A stretch of 64,000 nt of DNA, from NCBI GenBank assembly GCA_921293015.1, contig OV121089.1, positions 40,906,520 to 40,970,519 of the forward strand, given 5' to 3'. The first letter of the stretch is position 1. Each line of letters starts with the position of its first letter. The position numbers and the translations under genes were made by a program. The notes beneath the pieces were generated by a model. It was not told the origin of the DNA, searched no databases, and saw only the letters and a program-made list of their open reading frames with translations. The stretch is from Phorcus lineatus (Eukaryota; Mollusca; Gastropoda; Trochida; Trochidae). Shown one piece after another: positions 49,991 through 61,000 of the stretch.

Positions 49991-50083
49991 GGTGAGGTGA
50001 GGTGAGGTGAGGTGAGGTGAGGTGAGTTGGTGTTTAACGCCGCTTTCAAGCTGAACGTGCTAACCACTGCGCTATCCCGCCCC
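49991..50083 (-). mobile_element. 93-bp mini-SINE with (GGTGA)n/(TCACC)n tail and 14-bp target duplication
   Basis: Read on the minus strand it starts GGGGCGGGATAGCGCAGTGG, the head of a tRNA with its A box (TAGCGCAGTGGTTAGCAC). It goes straight into a SINE-type tail phrase (AAGCGGCGTTAAACACC) and seven or so five-base repeats. The flanks CTGTAATGTTGTAA (49977-49990) and CTGTAATGCTGTAA (50084-50097) form a 14-bp duplication with one mismatch. The internal B box is absent, so head and tail are joined directly. This is either an internally deleted copy or a mini-SINE subfamily. Confidence 0.75.
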
Positions 50084-50347
50084 CTGTAATGCTGTAAGTA
50101 ATTTTCTTGTGATTTTTGCTGCTGTGAGAAAAGAAAGTTATTTTAATATCAGATTTTCTCACTTCCCTAAGTTAAGGTTCAATTCACAATAAGCTATCTA
50201 AATACAGTATCCTTTTAATTCACAGGTTTCTAAAAACCCATTTTTGAAAGAACAATAACAAAAGTGTCATATGACTGGGAAAAATATATTTATAACCATG
50301 TTATTTTCATATTTACATCATATTTACATCATATTCACATAATTTAT

Positions 50348-50481
50348 CAAGGATTGGGAAAGACAGCTTTCTCAATGGGCCATTTTGGGGCTTTCAGTCT
50401 TTTTCAGAAATTTTTAATGGGCCATTTCTTTTTGTTGCTATTTTACAATCAAAAATTGTAATGGGCCTTTCCGAATCCCTG
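50348..50481. mobile_element. CAGGGATTGGG-family MITE, copy 4 (short form)
   Basis: It begins CAAGGATTGGGAAAGACAGC and ends CCTTTCCGAATCCCTG, with ATGGGCCATTTTGG inside. About 40 bp shorter than the other copies through loss in the middle. Same orientation as copy 1. Confidence 0.75.
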
Positions 50482-50892
50482 ATGTATGGTTTCAAGCTTC
50501 AATACGAAAGAAGTTCAAAATTAGAGGGGAAATTCATTGAAGGAAATGTCAAATTGTATGAAAGATCAAACAACATGTAGTAAACAACATAAACTGTACA
50601 CTCCTCACAAATTTGTTGGCATCAAATCAATAATTCAACAGCAATACAGTGCAGAGGCAAAATTTGATTTAGATTGTGGATCATAAATACCTGTTAATAA
50701 CAGATATTACAAGTAACCTAAAGAGTAGTAATCAGTATAGGAACAAATCCAGATGGAAATACCTAAAACAAAGAGTCTCAATTGGTGCATTAACTGAAAG
50801 CATTTCTCTTGACTTCATAACAGACAATAGGGTAAGAGTTTTATCATTATACCAAACAACTTAAACAATAGAGGTCAGAATGTGAGGAACCA

Positions 50893-51065
50893 CAGGGATT
50901 GGGAAAGACACCTTTGACAATGGGCCATTTTTAGAGCTTAAATCATTTTCTAAATTTTGAATGGGCCATTCCCCTTGTAACAATGGTAAAATTTCCAATT
51001 AAAATCGGCCATTTTTTCATCCAATGTGCAAAATGGCCCATGGCCCCTACCTTTCCCAATCCCTG
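50893..51065. mobile_element. CAGGGATTGGG-family MITE, copy 5
   Basis: It begins CAGGGATTGGGAAAGACACC and ends CCTTTCCCAATCCCTG, about 173 bp. The best-preserved terminal repeats of the five: CAGGGATTGGGAAAG is an exact reverse complement of the right end. It lies only about 400 bp from copy 4. Confidence 0.85.
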
Positions 51066-51570
51066 AATCAATTTGAAGAAGAATTTATCAAAACTATTTT
51101 ACAAATAGTCCATTACTGGACAACACTGAAACTGTTCTGGTTTCTGCCACAGTTGATAGTAATTCTTTCTTGTAACCAACACTCTCCCAATGGGTTCTAT
51201 TGTCACATCAACAAATGTAGACATTGGAGGTGAGAAGGAGGGGAGGACAATATAACTAAACTGATAACTTCATGGTCCTGTACTGGACACCAGCTGAGAC
51301 ACCTTCAAAGAAATGAGTACTCTCTACTATTTACTGAAATCATTTCTCTGTATTCATAACAAACTAACTCCAGATAGGGTTAGAAAGACAAACAGAAAAA
51401 ATGGAAAAAAAGTAAAGAAATAGAGACTACTAGAAATAGATGAGGAGGAAGAAATAAATTTTAAAGAAAGAGAATTAAAAGGTATGGAGTTTAAAGCATT
51501 GCTGTGTTATGCAGTATAACACATACAAACATCACATGTTTCTCATCGCATTTAACAAAGTAAATTAAGT
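51066..51570. other. Gene-free stretch left of the 983-bp repeats
   Basis: AT-rich, purine-rich near 51400-51490. No exon recognised. Confidence 0.45.
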
Positions 51571-53990
51571 TCTCATCTTGTGAAAAAGAGAATTTCTCCT
51601 CACAATATATCAGAAGTATGTCGCCACATAAACATTTCCCATTAATCATAATAGGTAGAGTTACTCCCCTTGGGAGACTGGCTGTCTCATCTTATGAAAA
51701 TATTTTAGAAGTATGTGACCACATAAGAAACATTTCTCTGCCATTACGATACAGAAAAGTATTTGAATGAAAACACTTCATCCCACTAAAACAATCAGTA
51801 GAATGACATTACGTGGGAAAAACTTCACTGATTTAATTATTGTAAAAGTTTAAACAACACACACAAAAAAAGATGTAACTGTGGTATGTTTTTATTTTAT
51901 GGTAATCATTTAAATGAATAATTGGTAGAGTTACTCCCCTGGGAGGCTGGCCGTCCATTCTTTTCAATGGATGAAAGTTGTGCTTTGTGTGAGGAAAGAA
52001 CTATGCCACATGGTTTGATATGGAGGTTTACATTGTGAGTCATGTTATGGAAATGGAAAATATGACATTACATCAAAATAAATTCCAAATAAAATATATC
52101 TAAATTGGTTAATAAATGCAAGATAACCTCAATATGTTGCTCTACATCAATTGGTTACTGGTTAAGAAGTGGTTAAGAAGTGCAAGATAGCATTATGCTA
52201 TTGCTGTATATAATGTCAAGAAATATGTATAAGACACCATTGAGCAAAGATAAAATCTCTTGCCCTGCTTCTAGAAATATTAAGAAATACAAGACAACCC
52301 ATACAGTCTTGTTTCACGATGAATCCAAAATGCAGCCTCTTATGGATTAGCCGTTGACAATAAGGATAAAAACCTGTAGTGTCCAGTAATCTTTTCTGCT
52401 AGATAGAACTGACGGAGAAACACTTCCCTGATTCAGTTATCATAAAAGTTCAAACAACACAGAGATAAAAGGGTGTAACTGTAGTATGTTTTTTTTTATT
52501 GTAATCACTTAAATGTACAATAGGTAGAGTTACTCCCCTTGGGAGGCTGGCTGTCTCATCTTGTGAAAATGAGAATTTCTCCTCACAATATATCAGAAGT
52601 ATGTCGCCACATAAACATTTCCCATTAATCATAATAGGTAGAGTTACTCCCCTTGGGAGACTGGCTGTCTCATCTTATGAAAATATTTTAGAAGTATGTG
52701 ACCACATAAGAAACATTTCTCTGCCATTACGATACAGAAAAGTATTTGAATGAAAACACTTCATCCCACTAAAACAATCAGTAGAATGACATTACGTGGG
52801 AAAAACTTCACTGATTTAATTATTGTAAAAGTTTAAACAACACACACAAAAAAAGATGTAACTGTGGTATGTTTTTATTTTATGGTAATCATTTAAATGA
52901 ATAATTGGTAGAGTTACTCCCCTGGGAGGCTGGCCGTCCATTCTTTTCAATGGATGAAAGTTGTGCTTTGTGTGAGGAAAGAACTATGCCACATGGTTTG
53001 ATAGGGAGGTTTACATTGTGAGTCATGTTATGGAAATGGAAAATATGACAGTACATCAAAATAAATTCCAAATAAAATATATCTAAATTGGTTAATAAAT
53101 GCAAGATAACCTCAATATGTTGCTCTACATCAATTGGTTACTGGTTAAGAAGTGGTTAAGAAGTGCAAGATAGCATTATGCTATTGCTGTATATAATGTC
53201 AAGAAATATGTATAAGACACCATTGAGCAAAGATAAAATCTCTTGCCCTGCTTCTAGAAATATTAAGAAATACAAGACAACCCATACAGTCTTGTTTCAC
53301 GATGAATCCAAAATGCAGCCTCTTATGGATTAGCCGTTGACAATAAGGATAAAAACCTGTAGTGTCCAGTAATCTTTTCTGCTAGATAGAACTGACGGAG
53401 AAACACTTCCCTGATTCAGTTATCATAAAAGTTCAAACAACACAGAGATAAAAGGGTGTAACTGTAGTATGTTTTTTTTTATTGTAATCACTTAAATGTA
53501 CAATAGGTAGAGTTACTCCCCTTGGGAGGCTGGCTGTCTCATCTTGTGAAAATGAGAATTTCTCCTCACAATATATTAGAAGTATGTGACCACATAAGAA
53601 ACATTTCTCTGCCATTACAATACAGAAAAGCATTTGAATGAAAACACTTCATCCCACTAAAACAATCAGTAGAATGTCATTACGTGGGGAAAACTTCACT
53701 GATTTAGTGATCATAAAAGTTCAACCACACAGAGAAAAAAAGGGTGTAACTGTAGTATGTTTTTATTTTATCATTTAATCATATATAAATGGTAGAGTTA
53801 CTCCCCTTGGGAGGCTGGCCGTCCATTGTTTTCAATGGATGAAAGTTGTGCTTTGTGTGAGGGAAGAACTGTGCCACATGGTTTTATATGGAGGTTTACA
53901 TTGTTAGTCATTTTATGGAAATGGAAAATATGACAGTACCACAAAATAAATTCATAATAAAATATATCTAAATGTACTACTTTTTATAAA
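51571..53990. repeat. 983-bp tandem repeat, two full units and a partial third
   Basis: Units begin at 51571, 52554 and 53537 with TCTCATCTTGTGAAAA, each spacing exactly 983 bases. The first two are almost identical; the third lacks an internal segment of roughly 100 bases and drifts into diverged sequence near 53990. Within a unit, GGTAGAGTTACTCCCC followed by GGGAG and CTGGC recurs more than once, so the unit is itself a compound of shorter repeats. The 60-66 aa frames repeated here (SLPRGVTLPIVHLSD) are by-products of repetition. Confidence 0.92.
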
Positions 53991-56160
53991 AAAATTTATG
54001 TGTGCCTAATGCTGCAACATTTTGACTAGCATAAGATGAAGAGAATGAAGAAATATTTCCTGTTGTGCTGATCCAGATATCCGTCAAGTGTATAGAACTG
54101 ACATAGAGACTTTTACCACATCAGTGAAACAAAGATAGACAATTTCATTGTGTACTCCTGAATATTTAGAAATGAAAGACAACCCAAAAGACTTTTTCAC
54201 AATTGAAGGCAACATTATTTTGATTAGCAGTGAATGAGGAAATGGAGATATTACTCTACAAGAGACCCCAGTAATTAATTCTTAAGATGACTTTACAGGG
54301 GAAGCATTTTACTGCTGTAGTCAGCTTGGCAGATTATGGGAGTAAACCAAATGCTATTGCTGTATATCCTTAAGTAGTTATGACATGGTTATAGTGATAC
54401 TTTGACAAAAGAATAATCTATACATGTGGTAGAAACATATCAATCATTGTCATAACATGGAAAGAAATGAGAAAATACTTTTGCCATAAGGGGTAACAGT
54501 ATCTGATTAAACAATTAGTTGAAAACAAAAACTTGATTTTGTTACTGTAAAAGATTCATCCACATGTCTTGCATCACGTCCACTTGGTATAAGTAATCAG
54601 CCACACCGTTGAGAATAAAGACATATTCTCCGGTTTTCTTTTTCACGCTAGATAAAAGTGACAGAGAAACACTTCCCTGCAATTGTGAGCAAAAGTTATC
54701 TTCGACAACCTCTTTCATTGATGATAAACATCCATTGGTTAAGAAATACAAGATAACCTCAATATGTTGCTCTACATCCATTGGTTAAGAAGTGCACGAT
54801 AGCATTATGCTATTGCTGTATATATAAATTTGTTAAGAAATATGTATAAGACATCATTGAGCAAAGGTACAGTCTCATGCTGTGCTTCTGAATATCTAGA
54901 AATACAAGATAATCCATTATCTTGTTTAACGATGAGTCCGAAATGCAGACTCTTATGGATTAGCCGTTGACAATAAGGATAAAGATTTCATCCCCATGAA
55001 CGTACAATATCAAAACAGAGTAGGAAACATCCAATGCAAAGCACTGTTTCAAACCACAAGTACCGGAGACATCTTGATCACAAAAGTGTGGACTCAGTAG
55101 ATAAAGCATGGATCCCTTTGAAAGCATTGTAAGGGAGGGCTCTTCAAAACATATGATCAGCCATTTGACAAATCAGAATTTCATGGACATTTATGATTAT
55201 GTTATCAAGTCTGAAGACATCAGCATTTAGTTTGCAACTGGTTCGATTATGTGACCACCATTCTTCGTTTGAAACTTTCTAACTTAAGAAAGGAAAACAA
55301 GAAATTGAGAGGAAAAATTATTTTTTTTACTGTAGGGAGGAAAGGTTCTTACTGAAAAAGACTGAAGAAATATGTATAAAACACCATTGAGCAAAGATAA
55401 AATCTCATGCCCTGCTTCTAGAAATATTTAGATATACAAGACAACCCATAATCTTATTTCACGATGAATCCAAAATGCAGCCTGTTATGGATTAGCCGTT
55501 GACAATAAGGATAAACACCTATAGTCTCCAGTAACCTTTTCTGCTAGATAGAACTGACAGAGAAACACTTCCCTGCAATAGTTAGCAAAAGTTATCTTCG
55601 ACAACCTCTTTCATTGATGATAAACATCCATTGGTTAAGAAATACAAGATAACCTCAATATGTTGCTCTACATCCATTGGTTAAGAAGTGCAAGATAGCA
55701 TTATGCTATTGCTGTATATAAATTTGTTAAGAAATATGTATAAGACATCATTGAGCAAAGGTACAGTCTCATGCTGTGCTTCTGAATATCTAGAAATACA
55801 AGATAACCCATAATCTTGCTTCACGATGAGTCCGAAATGCAGACTGTTATGGATTAGCCGTTGATAATAAGGATAAAGACCTGTAGTCACCAGTAATCTT
55901 TTCCCTTAGACAGAACTGACAAGAGAAACACTTCCTTGCAATAGTAAGCAAATGTTATCTAAAACAATCTCATGCTATAGCTATAAACCCATTTCTTATG
56001 AACTATAGGAAAACCTCAGGATATGCTGAATTTTCATTTAATATAAGATTGTTGTACACTCACTTTGCTTTTCATTACATTTACATTTGTTCTTTAAATC
56101 TTATTTTCAGCTGCAATATATTCTCTGCTAGGATTGAGAAATTGGAACATCTTCTGCCAA
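53990..56160. repeat. Diverged satellite-like repeats continuing the 983-bp family
   Basis: Blocks of about 350 bases at 54640-54985 and 55543-55885 are closely similar (phrases ATCCATTGGTTAAGAA, GATAGCATTATGCTATTGCT, TTATGGATTAGCCGTTGA). The last phrase also occurs inside both 983-bp units (near 52340 and 53320), near 55490 and again near 62940. At 56100 a splice-acceptor-like TTATTTTCAG precedes CTGCAATATATTCTCTGC, a motif echoed at 63430. No intact gene. Confidence 0.75.
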
Positions 56161-56633
56161 ACTAGCTAGAAGAACTACAGACAAATTTGATAATTCATGA
56201 AAAAAAGACATATTTCCCTACGAGCAACGCCAGTAATCAATTAGTAGAAGACTTTACAGGGGAAACATTTCACTTCTGTAGTCAGCTTGGCAGGATATGG
56301 TAGTCAACCAAATGCTATTGCTGTTTATCCTCATACAGAGTTATGAACTGGTTATAGTAAGATTTGGTAGAAGATAACAGATGAAATAGTTGTAGTAACA
56401 TCTATAGGTATGAAAAGAAATTAGAAATGTTTTAACTTAAGGCAACAGTTTGTGAACAGCATCTTTTTAGTTTCTTAATAAAATTTATTTGTACTATTTG
56501 TGTATTTTTATTTTATCAATGTCTACCTTATGTAGGAATTATCAGTGTTTAAAATACAGCAGTGACGTCATTGTATTGTTTCAATCATACATTATCCAAC
56601 AAGAATCTACTGCTTCTATGTGGACAATTGAGC

Positions 56634-57040
56634 AATAATAATTTTGAGATGGTCCCCGGAAGGGAACTGGTTTCATTATTTGATAACACAACATCATCCT
56701 CTGAAGAAATGTCTTCGAAGTGTATATACTCGGCCATGTCTTCCCACTCAACAACAAAATTGCCATACATAATGTCTAAGTTGAATTAAGACCACCTTCC
56801 TTTTATACCAAATCCCAAGCTGATTGCGGTTTCAAACGTCTTGCACGTGAATTAAGCTGGTAACGTTGCACGTGCATTAAGAATGTACTAGCTAGATGGT
56901 TACATTGCACGTGCATTAAGAATGTACTGGCGAAATGGTAACGTTGCACGTGCATTAAGAATGTACCGGCAAGATGGTTACGTTGCACGTGCATTAAGAA
57001 TGACTGGTGAACCAGTTGGGACCATCTCAAATTTTGTTAA
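56634..57040. repeat. Inverted repeat flanking a 39-bp tandem array
   Basis: Left ATTTTGAGATGGTCCCC (56642 on) and right GGGACCATCTCAAATTTTG (57018 on) are reverse complements, each next to a related word (AACTGGTTTC / GAACCAGTT). Between them, TTGCACGTG(C/A)ATTAAG recurs at 56841, 56866, 56905, 56944 and 56983, the last four exactly 39 bases apart. Each unit contains the palindrome GCACGTGC. Possibly a small transposon with an internal minisatellite. The minus-strand frame at 56585-56770 (EDMAEYIHFEDISSEDD...) overlaps its left edge and is not identified. Confidence 0.6.
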
Positions 57041-57165
57041 AGGATTTTGTTTTATTGAAAAACGTTTTTTGTGTTATAATTATGTAATGAAATACGAATG
57101 TTATTATCATAAACCAAAGCAGGTCATACAAAAAATACTTTAAACTAGGCTGTATTTTAAGTCAG

Positions 57166-57262
57166 ATAACATACTCGTAACCGTACATTCGTGAAAACAA
57201 TGTCCTCGCCGCTTCGCGGCTCGTACATTCTTTTTCACAAATGTACGGTTACTTGTATGTTA
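57166..57262. repeat. 97-bp hairpin with 32-bp arms and a nested loop hairpin
   Basis: ATAACATACTCGTAACCGTA and the bases after it (57166-57197) pair with 57231-57262 (ending TACGGTTACTTGTATGTTAT) with three mismatches. The loop contains its own GC-rich hairpin GCCGCTTCGCGGC. It ends only 12 bases before the ATG of the exon at 57275, so it is either an insertion or part of the leader. Confidence 0.7.
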
Positions 57263-57274
57263 TCCTTAACAAAA

Positions 57275-57960
57275 ATGTCATTTGTTAAACTGGCAAACTG
57301 TGCACTAACTGCAAGTCTACAGAAGGACTCAACCCACAATCTGAAGTTCAACACGAGATCCCAGATTTGCTTCACTGAGGAAGTTGAATTCAATTGCCAC
57401 AAACCCATTTTGGCAACACAGGAATTGCTTGAATCTAAAGATGTGTCAATCAAAGATTTCCTGACACTTGGAACTATGCAAAAGGTATATAACCTGGTGA
57501 CCTATTTCAAATAAAGTTTTTTAAATCCATTGTTTAACCTTTAATTTTAAATGGGTTTTTTTCTGAAGAACCGTAGATAGAATGAATTGTTAACTGCTCA
57601 ACTACTTAATCAATGATTTTCTTTTACTATTTTCTGAAATGTAGATTTGACAGACTAATACATTGTCATCAGTAATGAAATTTTCAGTAAATAATATTAA
57701 CAATGAATAAATGCATTTGTGCATTAATGCTTCCATCTTCTTTCAGGGAAATCTAACAGCAAAGGTACTGAACACCTCTGTCCAAGAAGAAACAGTTGAA
57801 ACCAAATTTGGCCACAGAAAGATGAAAAAAAATTCTACTTGACAAAAAACAGGTACTATGTCACTGCAGCTAGGGCCAGGAATTCATTTGAATTGTCAGG
57901 ATGTGTTAAAGGCAATGAATGTTCCCTGGAGCATAAATGCGGCCGTGGTTATTTGATCTA
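57275..57960 (+). pseudogene. Broken two-exon gene fragment, possibly an OB-fold (RPA-like) protein
   Basis: A first exon (57275-57484, 70 codons) reads MSFVKLANCALTASLQKDST and ends ...FLTLGTMQK at a GT donor. A second exon from 57747 in the same phase reads GNLTAKVLNTSVQEETVETK and then FGHRKMKK before the frame closes (stop 57840-57842). Protein-like sequence (RYYVTAARARNSFELSGC, KGNECSLEHKCGRG) continues to about 57960 in another frame. The layout of a short motif, a beta-rich VKVL/ETVETKFG stretch and a cysteine-bearing end recalls single-strand DNA-binding OB-fold proteins common as uncharacterised families in molluscs and amphioxus. That assignment is weak. The gene is cut off on its right by the LTR retrotransposon. 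Confidence 0.4.
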
Positions 57961-58033
57961 GGTGGCACCTTTCCCCCATAGTGAGCACCAATTACGTGTA
58001 ACCAACATAAAACACTGTCCAGTCAATGGCTCC

Positions 58034-61000
58034 ATATTTACCCAACGATTGACATTCCAACTGGACCAACTGCTACAGGATGTACGGGAAAGGCAGCATA
58101 CTGCCTTCTCTGGGATGTCTGCTAACTGGTGTACCTCTACCAATGCTTGAGGAGATGGCAGCAGAGTTTTTCCTTAATGGATTGAACGATTCAAAAATAG
58201 CATACGAGGCAATGAATCGGATGCCAAGAACAGTCTCAGCCGCACTTGAGGAAGTGACACGTCTACAACATAACTTTAAGGCGACTATTGGAAGAGACAA
58301 GGAAAAAAGTTTTAGCCACACTAGTCGACGTGTTTCATGGGCAGCTGATGACAAGGAGGATGACACAGAAGTGGTGGCAAGACGCCTCTATAGCCCAGGC
58401 CCAAGACGAGGAAGTCCTCGAGAAAGGTCATCACAAGAGGGTAAAAATATTGAAGATAGACTGGAAAAGATAGAGGCATTACTAATGCAACTTCCGGGTC
58501 TTCTGAAAAAGGATAAGAAAACAGACTCGAGTTTCAATTGCTACAACTGTGGGGTAAGTGGTCATTTTGCAAAGGACTGTCCAAAGCCCTCACGGCGCAG
58601 TCCTTCAACAAGCCCACAAAGAGAAGTAAGGAATATGGAGCATCAGGACAAGACCGAAAAAAGTAAAGTTGTCATACGTCGATTGGGAAGATCAAATAAA
58701 AACATTGTTGTGGAAGCATTGGTTAATGGGACTAACGCAAGGCTTTAATTGACACTGGTGCAGATGCGACTATAATTTCAAAGGACTTGGCAGAGAAAAT
58801 AGGCCTGAAAGGTGGGGAGGTCAAGGCAGTGTTGTGCAATGCTGAAGATGGAGCTGAAATGGAAGCAGTGGGAGGAGTCACAGTGACACTCTCGATTGCA
58901 AATTTATCTTGGGACTGGCCCGTATACATTGCTCCAATAAGGGACCCAATACTCGTAGGAATGGATTTTCTTGAGGAGACTGACACAGTGATTCTTGCTA
59001 GACAAGGTGACATTGTCATTAACGGGACAGTTATCCCTGGTAATTGCAGAGACGGATGCCCTCCTGCAACTGCATTCCTTGTGGACAAGGTTGTTATTCC
59101 AGCAAGGTCAGAGAAGGTTGTAATTGCAAGAGTCATGGGAGGTAACGTCAAGAGGGAGACAGCACTGTTCGAACCTGCATCACTTACGAATGGAGTATTT
59201 TCTGGCGCCTCATTGGTTAAAATGACAGAAGACATTCCTGTGAAAATTCTAAACCCAAACACACAGGACACTACACTCAATGAAGGTACACATCTTGGCA
59301 AGCTTGTGGAGTTTGAACTGGCAGAGACCACCACAGACAAACATGTGGAGCCAGGTGATGGAACATGCATCAAAATAAGAGCTTGTGAACTGGAACAACA
59401 GAATGAAAAGGAGACCCCACAGCATCTAATTGACTTGATTGACAGAGCATCAGATCATCTCCACAAGAAGGAGCATCTTCAACTTCGAGATCTATTAGTC
59501 GAATATCAGGATGTATTTGCCAGAAATGATGAGGACGTTGGCTGTTTCAAGGGAGTCGAACACACCATACCTACAGGTACAGCCAAACCCATACGCCAAC
59601 CAATCAGAAGAACACCTATAGGATTTCAGGCAGAGGAAGAACAGCATCTAAAAAAACTTATAGATAGTGGAATCGTAGTCCCATCGGCATCAGAATGGGC
59701 AAGCCCTGTTGTTCTAGTAAGGAAAAAAGATGGAGGACTGCGCTGGTGCATTGATTATAGGAAGCTCAACGATGTTTCATCAAAAACAGCAGTGTGTATA
59801 CCAAATATTGAAGAGTGTCTGAATGCCCTCCAAGGAGTGACCTTGTTCTCAACTCTGGATTTGCAAATGGGGTATCACCAAATTCCAATGGCTGAGTGGG
59901 ATCAATCTAAAACAGCTTTCAACACTAGGTATGGTCTATTTGAATTCACCCGAATGCCCTTTGGGTTATGTGGGGCACCTGGAACCTTCCAAAGGGCCAT
60001 GGAGCTTGTATTAAGTGGACTTCAATGGAGACAGGTACTTATCTACCTTGATGATGTCATCGTTTCGGGGAATTCATTTCAAGATCACATTGCTAGACTC
60101 CATGAAGTTTTCAAGCGGTTCAGAGACTACAACCTAAAGCTGAAACCTAGCAAGTGTCATCTTTTCCAGAAGAAGGTCCTCTTCCTGGGTCATATAGTCT
60201 CTTCAGATGGCATTGAGACCAACCCAAAACTTACACAGGCAATCTCTGAATGGAAGACCCCAAAAACTGGAAGAGAGGTGCAAGTATTTCTTGGACTCAC
60301 AAATTATTACAGGAGGTTCATTCCGAACTACACTGAGAAGGCAAAGCCACTTTATCAACTCACACAGAAAGGAGTTCAATTCAAATGGTTAACTAAAGAG
60401 GAAAATGCATTCAAAGAACTTCAAACTTGCTTGCTATCAGCTCCTGTGTTGGCGTTTCCTCTTGAGAAGGGCGAATTCATCTTGGATACTGATGCATCAC
60501 ATTATGGTATTGGCGCAGTCTTACAACAAGAACATGATGACACTGAGAGAGTATTGGCTTATGGAAGCAAGAAACTTTCAAAAGAACAGGAAAAGTACTG
60601 TGTCACAAGGAAGGAACTCCTAGCCATTGTGTACTTCACCAACTACTTCAAGTATTATCTACTCGGTAGGAAGTTCACCATCAGGACTGACCACAATAGT
60701 TTGACATGGTTGTTCAGGTTCAAATCACCACAAGGACAGCTGGCTCGGTGGCTAGAGGAACTTAGCCAATACTCATTCACTGTTCAACACAGGGAAGGAG
60801 CACACCATGGCAACGCTGATGCCATGTCAAGAAATCCAAGCATGTTGTCTTGCGAATGTTACTCAGCTGAGACATTGAAGTCTCTGCCATGTGGAGGGTG
60901 TAAGAATTGTGACAAAGTCTCTGCCGCATGGGAGCAATTCGACGGTGAGGTTGACTATGTAGTGCCGTTAGCAACTAGGCTAGTAACAAAGGATGCAGTT

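Noticed and set aside
49991-50030. GGTGA repeats as telomere-like or microsatellite locus
   Set aside because: The repeats are the tail of the mini-SINE defined by its target duplication.
52450-53633. Repeated 60-66 aa minus-strand frames (SLPRGVTLPIVHLSDYNKK) as a gene family
   Set aside because: They exist only because the 983-bp unit is tandemly repeated; no start context, splice sites or domain, and they differ where the DNA repeat differs.
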